Source of the DNA: Tectiglobus sp965223355
GTDB taxonomy: Bacteria > Pseudomonadota > Alphaproteobacteria > Rhizobiales > Hyphomicrobiaceae
Direction of reading: 5' to 3'
Length of the DNA: 64,000 nt
Assembly (NCBI GenBank): GCA_965223355.1
Contig: CBDCWE010000003.1
Coordinates: 620,001 to 684,000, forward strand
In this document: piece after piece, positions 46,407 to 55,249 of the stretch
How positions within the stretch are numbered: position 1 is the stretch's first letter
Layout: the number at the start of each line of letters is the position of its first letter
Made by a program: the position numbers and the translations under genes
Notes under the pieces: model-generated
Seen by the model: the letters and a program-made list of their open reading frames with translations, nothing else
Databases searched by the model: none
Told to the model about the DNA's origin: nothing

Positions 46407-47135
46407 ATGAACATCATTCAAGAGCTCGAAAAGGAGCAGATGGAGGCCATTGCCACCCAACGCGCCGTGCCGGAATTCGGACCGGGGGATACGGTCCGCG
46501 TCATGGTCAAAGTGATCGAGGGCAAGAACGTGCGCAATCAGGCCTACGAAGGTGTGTGCATTGCCCGTTCCGGCGGGGGCCTCAATGAGAATTTCACCGT
46601 TCGCAAGATTTCCTACGGTGAAGGCGTCGAGCGGGTCTTCCCGATTTATTCACCGCTGATCACGGATATCGAAGTTGTCCGCCGTGGCCGCGTTCGTCGC
46701 GCCAAACTCTATTACCTGCGCGGTCGCCGCGGTCGTGCCGCGCGCATTGTTGAGCGCACTGATGCCCGCGCCAAGCGCCTCAATGCCGCCTTCAAAGGCT
46801 TCCGCAAGCCGAAGGGCGACAAGGATGATCTCAAGCTCATTGAAACGATCGCACCTGATCTCGAGACGATGTTGAACAAGCTCAACATCATGAAGTTCGA
46901 GCAGATCGCGGCGCTCTCCGATGATGACATCGCCAACATCGACGATGCATTGAACCTCAATGGCCGCATCGAGCGCGAAGACTGGGTCAGCCAGGCTCAG
47001 CGGCTGATGGCGGAAGCCACCGTCGAAGAAGTGCCGGAGCAACCAGACGAAGCGCCCGCCGCGGACGACGATGGCGCAGCGAACGCAGGCGATGCCGGAG
47101 CATCGACGGCAGACGGCGAAACCAAGGACAGTTGA
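46407..47135 (+). CDS. rplS: Ribosomal protein L19 with extra C-terminal helix-hairpin-helix-type domain
   Basis: The first 125 residues are a normal L19 (FGPGDTVRVMVKVIEGKNVRNQAYEGV, ERVFPIYSPLITDIEVVRRGRVRRAKLYYLR in parts), which lies at the subunit interface. The usual protein is about 115-130 residues; this one has 242. Residues about 138-203 form a separate helical domain (LETMLNKLNIMKFEQIAALSDDDIANIDDALN region) like the helix-hairpin-helix tail known from rhizobial L21 and NuoE-type proteins, then an acidic Ala/Asp/Glu-rich tail. Reading frame is intact. AGGAAAATGACCAA precedes the ATG. Confidence 0.96.
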   Translation: MNIIQELEKEQMEAIATQRAVPEFGPGDTVRVMVKVIEGKNVRNQAYEGVCIARSGGGLNENFTVRKISYGEGVERVFPIYSPLITDIEVVRRGRVRRAKLYYLRGRRGRAARIVERTDARAKRLNAAFKGFRKPKGDKDDLKLIETIAPDLETMLNKLNIMKFEQIAALSDDDIANIDDALNLNGRIEREDWVSQAQRLMAEATVEEVPEQPDEAPAADDDGAANAGDAGASTADGETKDS

Positions 47136-47250
47136 GCTGCATCGCGAGGTTGCTTCTGGCGACCGACAGGCAATTCGCCCGCCGGTGCGGCACCCGCGGC
47201 AAGCATCGCGCCGCACGCCGCGCCTGCCCGAGCGAGCCGCCAGACCCCAT

Positions 47251-47281
47251 GAAACGGGTCAATATTTATGCGGGCTGGTAT
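47251..47281 (+). repeat. Repeat C, copy 3 (right half of the second hairpin)
   Basis: GAAACGGGTCAATATTTATG and the following CGGGCTGGTA match 5598-5627 with one difference. The left arm is missing. Confidence 0.75.
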
Positions 47282-47289
47282 GACAGCCG

Positions 47290-47808
47290 TCAGGGGCGCT
47301 CGTAGATCATGAACCAGCTTGGCCCATCGACCGGATCATCCCAGATCCGTTTCCAGCGAAAGCCGATCTTCTCGTAGGCCCGCACAGCCTGTTCGTTCTC
47401 GATTGACGCAAATACGCAAACGGCAACGGCCAGGGTCGTCGAAAAGACTTCGTCACGCAGCAATTCCAGCGCCCGTGGCCCGACCCCTTTGCCGCGCATC
47501 GCCGGCTCGGCAATGAAGATATCGAGATCCCAGGTGCCAGCATCCAGGTCACTCGGCAAATCGGCGCCCCAAACGGCTGCATCGACCGCATGGCCGTAGC
47601 CGACATCCTGGCCATCGAACTGCACCATCCGCGCAATCGCCAGGTCAGACCCGATGGCGGTGATGACTTCCGCTTCCGAGGCCGCGTTCGGTCCCCACCA
47701 ACGCTGGATGTCCGGCAGCGCCAACCAGCCGCGAATCACGTGCCAGTCGCGGTCGAAGGCCGGGCGCAGGCCAACGCGATCCGCCGGCAGTGAGTGGGGG
47801 GCGACCAT
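47290..47808 (-). CDS. GNAT acetyltransferase, aminoglycoside 6'-N-acetyltransferase-like
   Basis: A 172-residue GNAT protein from the ATG at 47808. The order LRPAFDRDWHVIRGWLALPDIQRWWG, then DLDIFIAEPAMRGKGVGPRALELL (R-G-x-G-x-G) and the C-terminal VRAYEKIGFRWKRIWDDPV, matches the AAC(6')/RimJ-like group. Real substrate unknown; antibiotic resistance is not implied. It follows purH by 22 bases on the same strand and is probably co-transcribed. A longer frame runs antisense-like into purH and is rejected. Confidence 0.87.
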   Translation of the reverse strand: MVAPHSLPADRVGLRPAFDRDWHVIRGWLALPDIQRWWGPNAASEAEVITAIGSDLAIARMVQFDGQDVGYGHAVDAAVWGADLPSDLDAGTWDLDIFIAEPAMRGKGVGPRALELLRDEVFSTTLAVAVCVFASIENEQAVRAYEKIGFRWKRIWDDPVDGPSWFMIYERP

Positions 47809-47830
47809 TTTTGCGCTGCGATCCTCTGGC

Positions 47831-49417
47831 TCAGTGCCGGAAGTGGCGGTGGCCGGTGAAGACCATTGCGAGGCCTTGTTCGTCGGCCGCTGCGATAACC
47901 TCCTCATCGCGCACCGAACCACCCGGCTGGATGACAGCCGTCGCCCCCGCCCGGGCCGCCTCGAGCAATCCATCGGCAAACGGAAAGAATGCATCCGAAG
48001 CAACCACCGATCCCTGGGCCAGCGCCTCGTCATGACCGGCTGCGCAGGCTGCATCCGCCGACTTCTGAGCGGCGATCCTGGATGCGTCGACCCGGCTCAT
48101 TTGACCGGCTCCAATACCGACCGTCGCACCATCCTTGGCATAGACGATCGCATTCGACTTCACGTGTTTGGCGACGCGAAACGCAAACATGAGATCGCGC
48201 ATTTCCTGCGGCGTCGGCTGACGTTTGGTGACGACCTTGAGGTCCATGTCATCAACCGAAACGTTGTCCCGCGATTGCACCAGAAGACCGCCGGCGACGC
48301 TTCGCAGCATCACACCGGCGCCGCGCACATCGCTGAGATCGCCGGTTGTGAGCAGCCGCAAATTGGCCTTCCCGGCAAATATTTCCTTGGCATCTTCACT
48401 GGCAGCAGGTGCAATCACAACTTCCGTGAAGACCTTGGTCATCTCCTGCGCGGCCTCGGCATCGATGGTTCTGTTGAGGGCAACGATGCCGCCGAACGCG
48501 CTCACCGGATCACACCTGAGCGCCAGCTTGTAGGCTTCCGTGAGACTCGGACCTAAGGCGACGCCGCACGGGTTGGCGTGCTTGATGATCGCCACCGCGG
48601 CGGTTTCCGGTGCAAACTCCGACACCAATTCAAAGGCTGCATCGGTATCGTTCAGATTGTTGTAGGAGAGTTCCTTGCCTTGATGCTGCACGGCCGTGGC
48701 AACGCCGGGGCGTTGCTCCGAGGTACGATAGAATGCGGCCCATTGGTGTGGATTTTCGCCGTAGCGCAGCTCCTGGTCGAGACGGCCGGCAAACGTGCGA
48801 AAGCTCGGTGCACGGATCTCAAGTTGATCCGCGAACCAGGCGCTGATTGCGGCATCGTAAGCAGATGTGCGCGCATAAGCCTTGGCGGCGAGATAACGGC
48901 GCAACTCATGGCTGACGTTGCCGCCAAGCTCGTCGAGATCGTTGATGACGGCAGCGTAATCGTCGGGGTCCACGATTACCGCGACGCCGGCATGGTTCTT
49001 GGCAGCAGCCCGGATCATGGCCGGGCCACCAATGTCGATATTCTCGATGCAGGTGTCGAACTCGGCCCCTTTCGCGACGGTCGCCTCGAACGGGTAGAGG
49101 TTGACGGCCAACAGGTCGATTGGCGCAATTCCATGCTTGGTCGCAGCGCTTTCGTGCTCGCTGTTGCCGCGGATTGAAAGCAAACCGCCGTGCACCTTCG
49201 GGTGCAGCGTCTTGAGACGCCCGTCCATCATTTCCGGAAAGCCGGTGTGGGTTGCAACGTCCACAACATCGATGCCCGCGGCGGCCAGCGCCTTCGCCGT
49301 TCCGCCGGTCGATAAGATCTCGGCGTCTTCGTGCTCAAGTGCTCTGGCAAGGTCAATCAGGCCGGTCTTATCTGACACTGAAAGCAGGGCGCGGCGAACG
49401 CGAATGGCTTCTGTCAT
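47831..49417 (-). CDS. purH: Bifunctional AICAR transformylase/IMP cyclohydrolase
   Basis: A 528-residue enzyme carrying the last two steps of IMP synthesis. The N-terminal cyclohydrolase domain has LLSVSDKTGLIDLA and HPKVHGGLLSIRGN; the transformylase domain has ELRYGENPHQ, the catalytic KHANPCGVA and DVRGAGVMLRSVAGG, ending VFTGHRHFRH. ATG at 49417 matches the normal start; the frame is open to 49468. In the conserved order htpX-rsmB-heparinase-purH. Confidence 0.98.
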   Translation of the reverse strand: MTEAIRVRRALLSVSDKTGLIDLARALEHEDAEILSTGGTAKALAAAGIDVVDVATHTGFPEMMDGRLKTLHPKVHGGLLSIRGNSEHESAATKHGIAPIDLLAVNLYPFEATVAKGAEFDTCIENIDIGGPAMIRAAAKNHAGVAVIVDPDDYAAVINDLDELGGNVSHELRRYLAAKAYARTSAYDAAISAWFADQLEIRAPSFRTFAGRLDQELRYGENPHQWAAFYRTSEQRPGVATAVQHQGKELSYNNLNDTDAAFELVSEFAPETAAVAIIKHANPCGVALGPSLTEAYKLALRCDPVSAFGGIVALNRTIDAEAAQEMTKVFTEVVIAPAASEDAKEIFAGKANLRLLTTGDLSDVRGAGVMLRSVAGGLLVQSRDNVSVDDMDLKVVTKRQPTPQEMRDLMFAFRVAKHVKSNAIVYAKDGATVGIGAGQMSRVDASRIAAQKSADAACAAGHDEALAQGSVVASDAFFPFADGLLEAARAGATAVIQPGGSVRDEEVIAAADEQGLAMVFTGHRHFRH

Positions 49418-49520
49418 GGCTCGTCTCTTGTTTGCACTGCTAATGCACGGGCCGAAATCTGCTGCCACGCGCTATCACGTTTTGGCGCCGGGAAGAACTG
49501 ACGTTTTAAATGACAGGCAC

Positions 49521-51221
49521 CTACCCGACACGTTGCAGACGCCAGCTGATCGACCTGTCGCCAAAGCAGTTGCCCCGCAGGACGATCTGGTGCGATCGAG
49601 ATGGTCCGATGTGATCTGCATAATAGATGCTGTCTTCCACGGACAATGTGGCATCCGAAGCGGTAAACTCCCAGATTTGCCCATCCACAAGTTCAATCTC
49701 GAGTTTCACCGGCGAGGCTTCGGGCAGGCAGCGCACGTCGGGATGAAGATGGAAATGCACGGAAAACGGGATATCCCGTGGCAATCGCATTTGTCGTCCG
49801 GCGGAGGAAATCTGATCCTGGCCCGCCAGCCACGCACCGGTTTTGGCAAGTCTCACCCGGCGCTTGTGAAGCAGGCCGAAGCGCTGCCGGTAACCGTCGT
49901 GCTGTCCTGCCACCAAAAGCGCGTCGTTATCGCCGGTGGCAGCAAATGACACATCTTCCGGCATCCGGATCGGTGCGCCGCCGACCAGCCATTCCAGCGT
50001 CTTGTGTCGAACAATCTTCGATGAAGATACCGCGCCGAGAACCAGCGTGTTGTGTGAGGCTGTCGCCCGCGATTGTGCGAGCCAGTCCTGATCGGCGGGC
50101 CCGGGTGCCCCGCCGTTGACGATGACCGGTAGATTGGCGACGGAAAACTCGAACGACAGGCAGCTGGCGGTCGCGGTGGCACCGAAGTCCAAAGGCGGCG
50201 GCCCTTGACCATCGAACAACACCACCGCGCCACCGCGCGACAACCGCGCATAGCCCGTCTCCAACGCGACATTGAGCGGCTGCGAATCATCGCTGACATA
50301 GGCAGCCAGCGTCGCCAGCGCATCGAACGGCGGCGCGCCTGCACCGTGGAAGCGGCCGAGACTACCATCGCCAAGCCGCATGTACTGCACGAACCGAAGC
50401 ATCCGCGGAATTGCAGCCTCGACGCTTTCAGGCATTGCTCGCTCGCGGGCCTGGAAGCAGGTTCGCAGTGGTAGAAGATCGAGCAGCAGTTCAACCACAG
50501 CCGCCGGATTGCGGCTCTTGTGGCCGCCGTCAGTGTTGAGTTGTCGCTTGATTTCGTTGGCAAGGTCGGCTGCCACCCGGTCACCCAGCCGGTCGTGCCC
50601 GGCGACACACAGCGTGCCCATCATCAGACCGATGAGGGCCGTCAGCCGGTTGAGGCCACCTGCCGCTTCGCGCCAGTGGGCCGAGAGGTGGATGAGATGC
50701 GCGCCCAAGCTGTCTGCAAGGCGGTCGTAGAAGGCCGGGTCGGCGTCCTTCAACAGCAGTTGCGTGTTGGCCAACCACGACAACACGCGGCGTCCAGCGA
50801 CGGCGCCCGCCCAGGCAGCGCCGGCCCGGCTCGGATACCTGCCGATCCATTCTGCAACCGCCTTTTGCGCGAACTGTTCCGCTGCTGCGGACTGAACGGC
50901 CGACAGGTGGCGAAGCCATCCGAAGCCGTGAAGGTCCTGTGCCCAGGCCTCGCTCGGCGGCGTAATATCGAACACCGAACCATCGCCCAACGATGCAACG
51001 GTGCCGCCAAGACCGAACATCCCCATCTCGATTTCGCGCGCAAAGCTGCCATCCCCGGTGCGCAGTTCTTGCGGCACGAGCAGCAGTTCATCGGCGACCG
51101 GCGCGCCGTATCGCCACCGCAAAATCGGCGAATGCAGGATCCGTGACACGGCCGACCGCTTCAGTCGGTCGGCCAGCAATTGCGATATTTGCCGTCGTTC
51201 CTGCAGAGTGAGCGATGTCAT
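49521..51221 (-). CDS. Heparinase II/III family protein
   Basis: A 566-residue polysaccharide-lyase-like protein with an N-terminal alpha/alpha barrel (about residues 80-330; AHLIHLSAHWREAAGGLNRLTALIGL region) and a C-terminal beta-sandwich (VHFHLHPDVRC). No signal peptide is visible. The conserved position between rsmB and purH in Hyphomicrobiales suggests a housekeeping role in cell-envelope glycan handling rather than host heparin; this is inference. Element B2 lies between it and rsmB. Confidence 0.85.
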   Translation of the reverse strand: MTSLTLQERRQISQLLADRLKRSAVSRILHSPILRWRYGAPVADELLLVPQELRTGDGSFAREIEMGMFGLGGTVASLGDGSVFDITPPSEAWAQDLHGFGWLRHLSAVQSAAAEQFAQKAVAEWIGRYPSRAGAAWAGAVAGRRVLSWLANTQLLLKDADPAFYDRLADSLGAHLIHLSAHWREAAGGLNRLTALIGLMMGTLCVAGHDRLGDRVAADLANEIKRQLNTDGGHKSRNPAAVVELLLDLLPLRTCFQARERAMPESVEAAIPRMLRFVQYMRLGDGSLGRFHGAGAPPFDALATLAAYVSDDSQPLNVALETGYARLSRGGAVVLFDGQGPPPLDFGATATASCLSFEFSVANLPVIVNGGAPGPADQDWLAQSRATASHNTLVLGAVSSSKIVRHKTLEWLVGGAPIRMPEDVSFAATGDNDALLVAGQHDGYRQRFGLLHKRRVRLAKTGAWLAGQDQISSAGRQMRLPRDIPFSVHFHLHPDVRCLPEASPVKLEIELVDGQIWEFTASDATLSVEDSIYYADHIGPSRSHQIVLRGNCFGDRSISWRLQRVG

Positions 51222-51328
51222 TCAGGTGACCGGTAAATGGCCATTGGCCGCTTCCAAGTTAGGTTGTCGAAAGGGATAGCGGGCTCACGGTGTGGAAACA
51301 AGGCGCCAAGCATCGCGGGTTCCACCAC

Positions 51329-51371
51329 TAGTGATGTCTCAATCGCTTAAAATGGCGCATTGAGACCACTA
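51329..51371. repeat. Repeat B, copy 2 (43-bp short form), overlapping the rsmB stop codon
   Basis: Reads TAGTGATGTCTCAATCGC at the left and GCGCATTGAGACCACTA at the right, bounded by TA. On the minus strand its terminal TAG (51371-51369) is the stop codon of rsmB. Looks like an internal deletion of the form at 57652. Confidence 0.85.
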
Positions 51372-52769
51372 ATTTCCTCGTCGCAGGCGGCAGATATAGA
51401 AGCCGTCAAGCCCGGACAACGCCGGATCATGGTTTGCCAGCTGGGTGGGAAATGTGCGCACATCACCGGCCGGGGAGATTGCGCCCGCCAAGTTGCCGAC
51501 CTCATGGGCCGCGACCGGCTCACGGTGGAACTCGGGCCTGTTGCGGAGCAAATGTTCGATTTGGTCCTCCCCTTCTTCGGGCTCCAGCGAGCACGTGCAG
51601 TACACCATGACACCGCCCGGCTTCAAGAGTTGGGCGCCGTTTGCCAGAAGCTGTTCCTGCAACGCGCGCGGGGCGGCCATATCGGCCGGCCGTTTCAGAT
51701 GCAGGATGTCGGGATGCCGCCGGATCGTACCGGTCGCCGTGCACGGAGCATCGACCAGAACGCCGTCGAACTGACGCCCGGCAGACCAGGTTCTGGCGTC
51801 GGCCTCGATCAAGTCGGCCGTGAGCGCCAATCGGCTGAGGTTATCGCGAACCCGTGCGAGCCGGGACTTTGATACATCGACCGCCGTCACGATGGCGCCG
51901 CCCGCTGCCAGTTGGGCCGTCTTGCCGCCCGGTGCCGCACACAGATCTGCAATCGCAAGTCCGTCGACGTTGCCGAGCAGCCGGGCCGGAATTGCCGCCG
52001 CCGCGTCCTGGACCCACCATTGCCCGTCGCCGAACCCGGGCAGCTCCTCGATGCGGCCTTTGCTTTGGCAGCGCAGCGAACCGGTCTCCAGCCGGATGGC
52101 ATTGAGCTGGTCGGCCCATTCATCCGGTTTTCCCTTTACGGTAAGATCCAGCGGCGCTTCATTGAGCGAAGCAACGGCAATCGCGCGTGCCTCGGCGGCG
52201 CCGTAGGCTGTGATCCAACGCGACAGCATCCAGTCCGGAAAATTCAGCGCCGCTGCATCTTGTTCGGCAAGCAGCGATCGGCCGTCTCGCGCTATCCTGC
52301 GCAACACCGCGTTGACCAGCTTATCGAATCGCGCCGAGGTGCGCTGTTGCCGGCACAGGTCGACGGCGGTGTTGATGACGGCGTGGGGCGGCGATCCCAG
52401 AAACAGCAGTTGCGCGGCCCCGAGCATCAGGACGAGTTCGGCGCGCCGGCCCGATTTCGGCAATGCCTTCTTGAGATGGCGTGCAATGATCTGCTTGAGC
52501 TGTCCGTGACGGCGCAGCGTGGTCATGGCCAGCAAGCGTGCAAAACCGCGATCTCGGTCATCGACATCACCGGTGCGCAAAGCCGTCGCTTTGGCATCGT
52601 GGGCGGCGGCTAAGGCCTGATCGAACGAACGCCGCTGATCGATGACGCCGGAAATCACAGAGAGTGCAAGATCCCGGGCGACAAGACCCGACGCGACCGG
52701 CGTTGGCCGCGGTTTGGCACGATCGGGTGTTGGCGGTTTTGAGTGCCGTTTCGGCGCAGTTTCACGCAT
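51369..52769 (-). CDS. rsmB: 16S rRNA (cytosine-967-C5)-methyltransferase
   Basis: A 466-residue protein: N-terminal NusB-like domain (about residues 30-160; LGAAQLLFLGSPPHAVINTAVDL) and C-terminal RsmB/Sun methyltransferase with SAM loop CAAPGGKTAQLA, the two cysteines in VDAPCTATG and YCTCSLEPEEGEDQ, and the final LDGFYICRLRR. It methylates C967 in small-subunit rRNA. The protein ends at its natural point, but the stop codon is contributed by repeat B2. htpX is 37 bases upstream. Confidence 0.96.
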   Translation of the reverse strand: MRETAPKRHSKPPTPDRAKPRPTPVASGLVARDLALSVISGVIDQRRSFDQALAAAHDAKATALRTGDVDDRDRGFARLLAMTTLRRHGQLKQIIARHLKKALPKSGRRAELVLMLGAAQLLFLGSPPHAVINTAVDLCRQQRTSARFDKLVNAVLRRIARDGRSLLAEQDAAALNFPDWMLSRWITAYGAAEARAIAVASLNEAPLDLTVKGKPDEWADQLNAIRLETGSLRCQSKGRIEELPGFGDGQWWVQDAAAAIPARLLGNVDGLAIADLCAAPGGKTAQLAAGGAIVTAVDVSKSRLARVRDNLSRLALTADLIEADARTWSAGRQFDGVLVDAPCTATGTIRRHPDILHLKRPADMAAPRALQEQLLANGAQLLKPGGVMVYCTCSLEPEEGEDQIEHLLRNRPEFHREPVAAHEVGNLAGAISPAGDVRTFPTQLANHDPALSGLDGFYICRLRRGN

Positions 52770-52806
52770 CAGCGCATGCTACGATGATCTGCGATGCGCA
52801 CCAAAC

Positions 52807-53787
52807 TCAACCCCACGGCCCTCGCGATTGCCGAGCCCACGGGCGGGCGCCTTGGGCGCGGTTATCGTCAGGGTGATGGCGGGGCTCCCACGGTGCACGC
52901 GGGCCAGTCATGCCGCCGGAAACATTCATCTCCCGGGCCAGTTCCTGCAGCGCCTCGATCCGGTTGTTGGTGTTGGGATGCGTCGAAAACAGATTATCAA
53001 TGGTGCCGCCGAATAGCGGATTGATAATGAACAGATGCGCACTGGCCGGCACCCGTTCAGCACTATCCATCGGAATCTGGCGCGCAGCGCCCGCGATCCG
53101 GTTCAGGGCCGAGGCCAGCCACAACGGATTACCGCAGATTTCGGCGCCAACGCGATCGGCGACGTATTCGCGTGACCGGCTGATCGCCATCTGAACCAGC
53201 ATCGCCGCCAGCGGCGCCACAAAGATCGCGATCAGTGCGCCGATCATGCCGAGGCCGCGCCCGTCGTTACCGCGCCCGCCGCCAAACAGCATGCTGAACT
53301 GCAGGAAGTTGGCGAGCATCGAGATCGCGCCGGCAATGGTTGCAGCGATCGTCATGATCAACGTATCGCGGTTCTTGATGTGCGCGAGTTCGTGCGCCAT
53401 CACGCCGGCGATCTCCTCCCGGCTCAGCATCTCCAAAAGCCCCGTCGATGCGCAAACCGCCGAGTGTTCGGGACTGCGTCCCGTGGCAAAGGCGTTGGGC
53501 TGGGCGCTGTGCATCACGTATACGCGCGGCATCGGCAGCTCGGCACGCCGGGCCAGATCGGCCACCATGTTGTAGTATTCCGGCGCACTTTGGGCATCGA
53601 CTTGCTGCGCGCCGTGCATCCGCAGCACCATCGTGTCGGAGTTCCAGTAGCTGAAGGCATTCATGGCAACGGCGATGGCAAACGCGATTATCATGCCGGT
53701 CTGTCCGCCGATCAAAGCTCCCATCGCGACAAAAATCACGGTCATCACCGCGAGCAATAAGCCAACTTTCAGTATGTTGAACGACAT
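52807..53787 (-). CDS. htpX: Zinc metalloprotease HtpX
   Basis: A 326-residue membrane protease for damaged membrane proteins. Two N-terminal helices (VGLLLAVMTVIFVAMGALIG and TGMIIAFAIAVAMNAFSYW), zinc site HELAHIKNRD near residue 131, two more helices around residues 140-200 and the third ligand in SREYVADRVGAEI. A Pro/Gly-rich tail closes it. First gene of the htpX-rsmB-heparinase-purH set. Confidence 0.97.
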   Translation of the reverse strand: MSFNILKVGLLLAVMTVIFVAMGALIGGQTGMIIAFAIAVAMNAFSYWNSDTMVLRMHGAQQVDAQSAPEYYNMVADLARRAELPMPRVYVMHSAQPNAFATGRSPEHSAVCASTGLLEMLSREEIAGVMAHELAHIKNRDTLIMTIAATIAGAISMLANFLQFSMLFGGGRGNDGRGLGMIGALIAIFVAPLAAMLVQMAISRSREYVADRVGAEICGNPLWLASALNRIAGAARQIPMDSAERVPASAHLFIINPLFGGTIDNLFSTHPNTNNRIEALQELAREMNVSGGMTGPRAPWEPRHHPDDNRAQGARPWARQSRGPWG

Positions 53788-53902
53788 CGATTGACCTTGG
53801 TCAGCAAAACAATGGTCGGACCGGCGCAGCCTTTTGGCAAACCGATCCTGTTCCTATATCGTATCGCCACCGGCATGATTTCAATGACGAAGTAGCATCA
53901 AC

Positions 53903-54133
53903 ATGGCGACAACGCGTAACCGAGCACCGGACGTCCGTGGCGGACAGGCCGAACAGCCGCGCGACAGGCGGTTGTCGCCGGCCGCCCGGCGCGCCCTTGC
54001 CGAAGCCGCCGAGCGCCGGCGGCTGGCCCAGTTGCAACACACCAGTGGGGTCACGGAACTCGGTGGCCGCGACGGTCCCGATCCCGTCCGCTATGGCGAT
54101 TGGGAAAAGGACGGCATTGTTTCTGATTTCTAG
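53903..54133 (+). CDS. DUF1674 / SDHAF4-type succinate dehydrogenase assembly factor
   Basis: A 76-residue protein whose C-terminus GGRDGPDPVRYGDWEKDG is the conserved DUF1674 (SDHAF4) motif, found in mitochondria and alphaproteobacteria, where it helps mature the flavinylated SdhA subunit. The basic N-terminal half (RLSPAARRALAEAAERRR) is variable. Divergent from htpX, as in many relatives. Small but the motif is unambiguous. Confidence 0.9.
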   Translation: MATTRNRAPDVRGGQAEQPRDRRLSPAARRALAEAAERRRLAQLQHTSGVTELGGRDGPDPVRYGDWEKDGIVSDF

Positions 54134-54159
54134 AAATAATATCTCGGCCTAGGAGCCCA

Positions 54160-54355
54160 CCCAGACCTTATCTGGACCGGCTCCGCTTGTTCCTCGAAGA
54201 CGGCCGCATCGAGATCGATACCAACACCGTCGAGCGAGCAATCGGCCACTTGCACTCAATCGAAAGAACGCACTCTTCGCCGGTTCCGATGAGGCTGGCG
54301 CCAACTCGGTGATCATCGCCTTGCTCATCGAGACGTGCAAATTAGCTCAATGGCT
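54160..54355 (+). pseudogene. IS66 TnpC transposase fragment, frameshifted
   Basis: Reads RLRLFLEDGRIEIDTNTVERAI in parts, then shifts frame after one missing base (near 54243), continuing as the IS66 C-terminal sequence LNRKNALFAGSDEAGA and IIALLIETCKL. About 90 bases (54210-54299) recur inverted at 55691-55781. Inactive relic at the left edge of the accessory island. Confidence 0.8.
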
Positions 54356-54477
54356 TTCGCGCGAGCTGGGATGAGGTTCGTATAGACTTGTTCCGCAAAA
54401 AAATTGCAATCGCACAGGATATTACATACTACCTGGGCGAACCGCTCGGCAGAGCATGGAGCATATGGAGCCCGTTC

Positions 54478-54738
54478 ATGCCCAAGACCATGAATCTCAA
54501 TGTCCGCATCAGCGGCGACCTCAAAGCCCACGTTGAAACCAACGTGGGCGAGCAGGGTAGCTACGAGAACACGAGCGAATACATCCGCTCGCTGATCCGG
54601 GAGGACAAACGGCGGTCCGAGGCGGAAGCGTTTGATCGGCTGAAAGCGGAATTGCAGGCGGCCTTTGCTGCACCTGACAACGGCTTCCAAGAAGTCTCGG
54701 CTGACGATGTCATCAAACGTAACGCGCGCCATCGCTAG
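54478..54738 (+). CDS. ParD-type antitoxin
   Basis: An 86-residue ribbon-helix-helix antitoxin. MNLNVRISGDLKAHVETNVG carries the DNA-binding strand and first helix, SEYIRSLIREDKRR the second, and the acidic C-terminus (FAAPDNGFQEVSADDV) would wrap the toxin. ATG at 54478 with GGAG upstream; another ATG at 54490 is possible. One base before the toxin gene, in the normal antitoxin-first order. The pair normally represses its own promoter, which would lie between 54355 and 54477. Confidence 0.9.
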   Translation: MPKTMNLNVRISGDLKAHVETNVGEQGSYENTSEYIRSLIREDKRRSEAEAFDRLKAELQAAFAAPDNGFQEVSADDVIKRNARHR

Positions 54739-54739
54739 C

Positions 54740-55054
54740 ATGGCCAAATATCTGCTCCAGCCCGCCGCCGATCACCGGCTAGACGAGATTTACCTCTACA
54801 CGCTGAGAACCTGGGGTGAGGCACAAGCGGATGACTACATCCGTGGCTTGTTCGGGCATTTCGAGGCGATTGCAGATCGTGAAGTGGTGTGGCATCCGAT
54901 CCCGGCCGGATTTGAGGTCTGCGGTTATTTCAGCCGGTATCGGCACCATTTCATTTACTGGAAGCAACTTTCGGACGGTCGCATCGGCATTGTGACCATC
55001 CTGCATGAGCGCATGCATCTGGTTGGCCGACTACGTGACGACTTCTTTGGGTAA
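54740..55054 (+). CDS. ParE/RelE-fold toxin
   Basis: A 104-residue type II toxin: LLQPAADHRLDEIYLYTLRTWGEAQADDYI (two parts of the opening helices), the hairpin VWHPIPAGFEVCGYFSRYRHHFIYW, and the terminal strand IGIVTILHERMHL. ParE members poison DNA gyrase; RelE-type ribonuclease activity is the alternative, though the usual catalytic set is not evident. Paired with the antitoxin one base upstream. Repeat A6 follows ten bases after its stop. Confidence 0.9.
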   Translation: MAKYLLQPAADHRLDEIYLYTLRTWGEAQADDYIRGLFGHFEAIADREVVWHPIPAGFEVCGYFSRYRHHFIYWKQLSDGRIGIVTILHERMHLVGRLRDDFFG

Positions 55055-55064
55055 TGTGCGTGCC

Positions 55065-55201
55065 TAGAGCAACCTGCCTTTATTCGGAATCGGAACGATC
55101 CCGAATAAAGGCAGAAAGTTGCTCGCCTCTAAAGTGGCGATCATCTTTGTGCTTTAAGTTGGAACCGCAATAGCGGTTCCAACTTAAAGCACGATGATCT
55201 A
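55065..55201 (+). repeat. Repeat A, copy 6
   Basis: Full-length, bounded by TA (CTAG at both ends), directly after the toxin gene. Confidence 0.95.
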
Positions 55202-55249
55202 GCGAATTGGTGCGGGGAACAAATTGGTGGGCGTACCGTCTAAGTGCTG

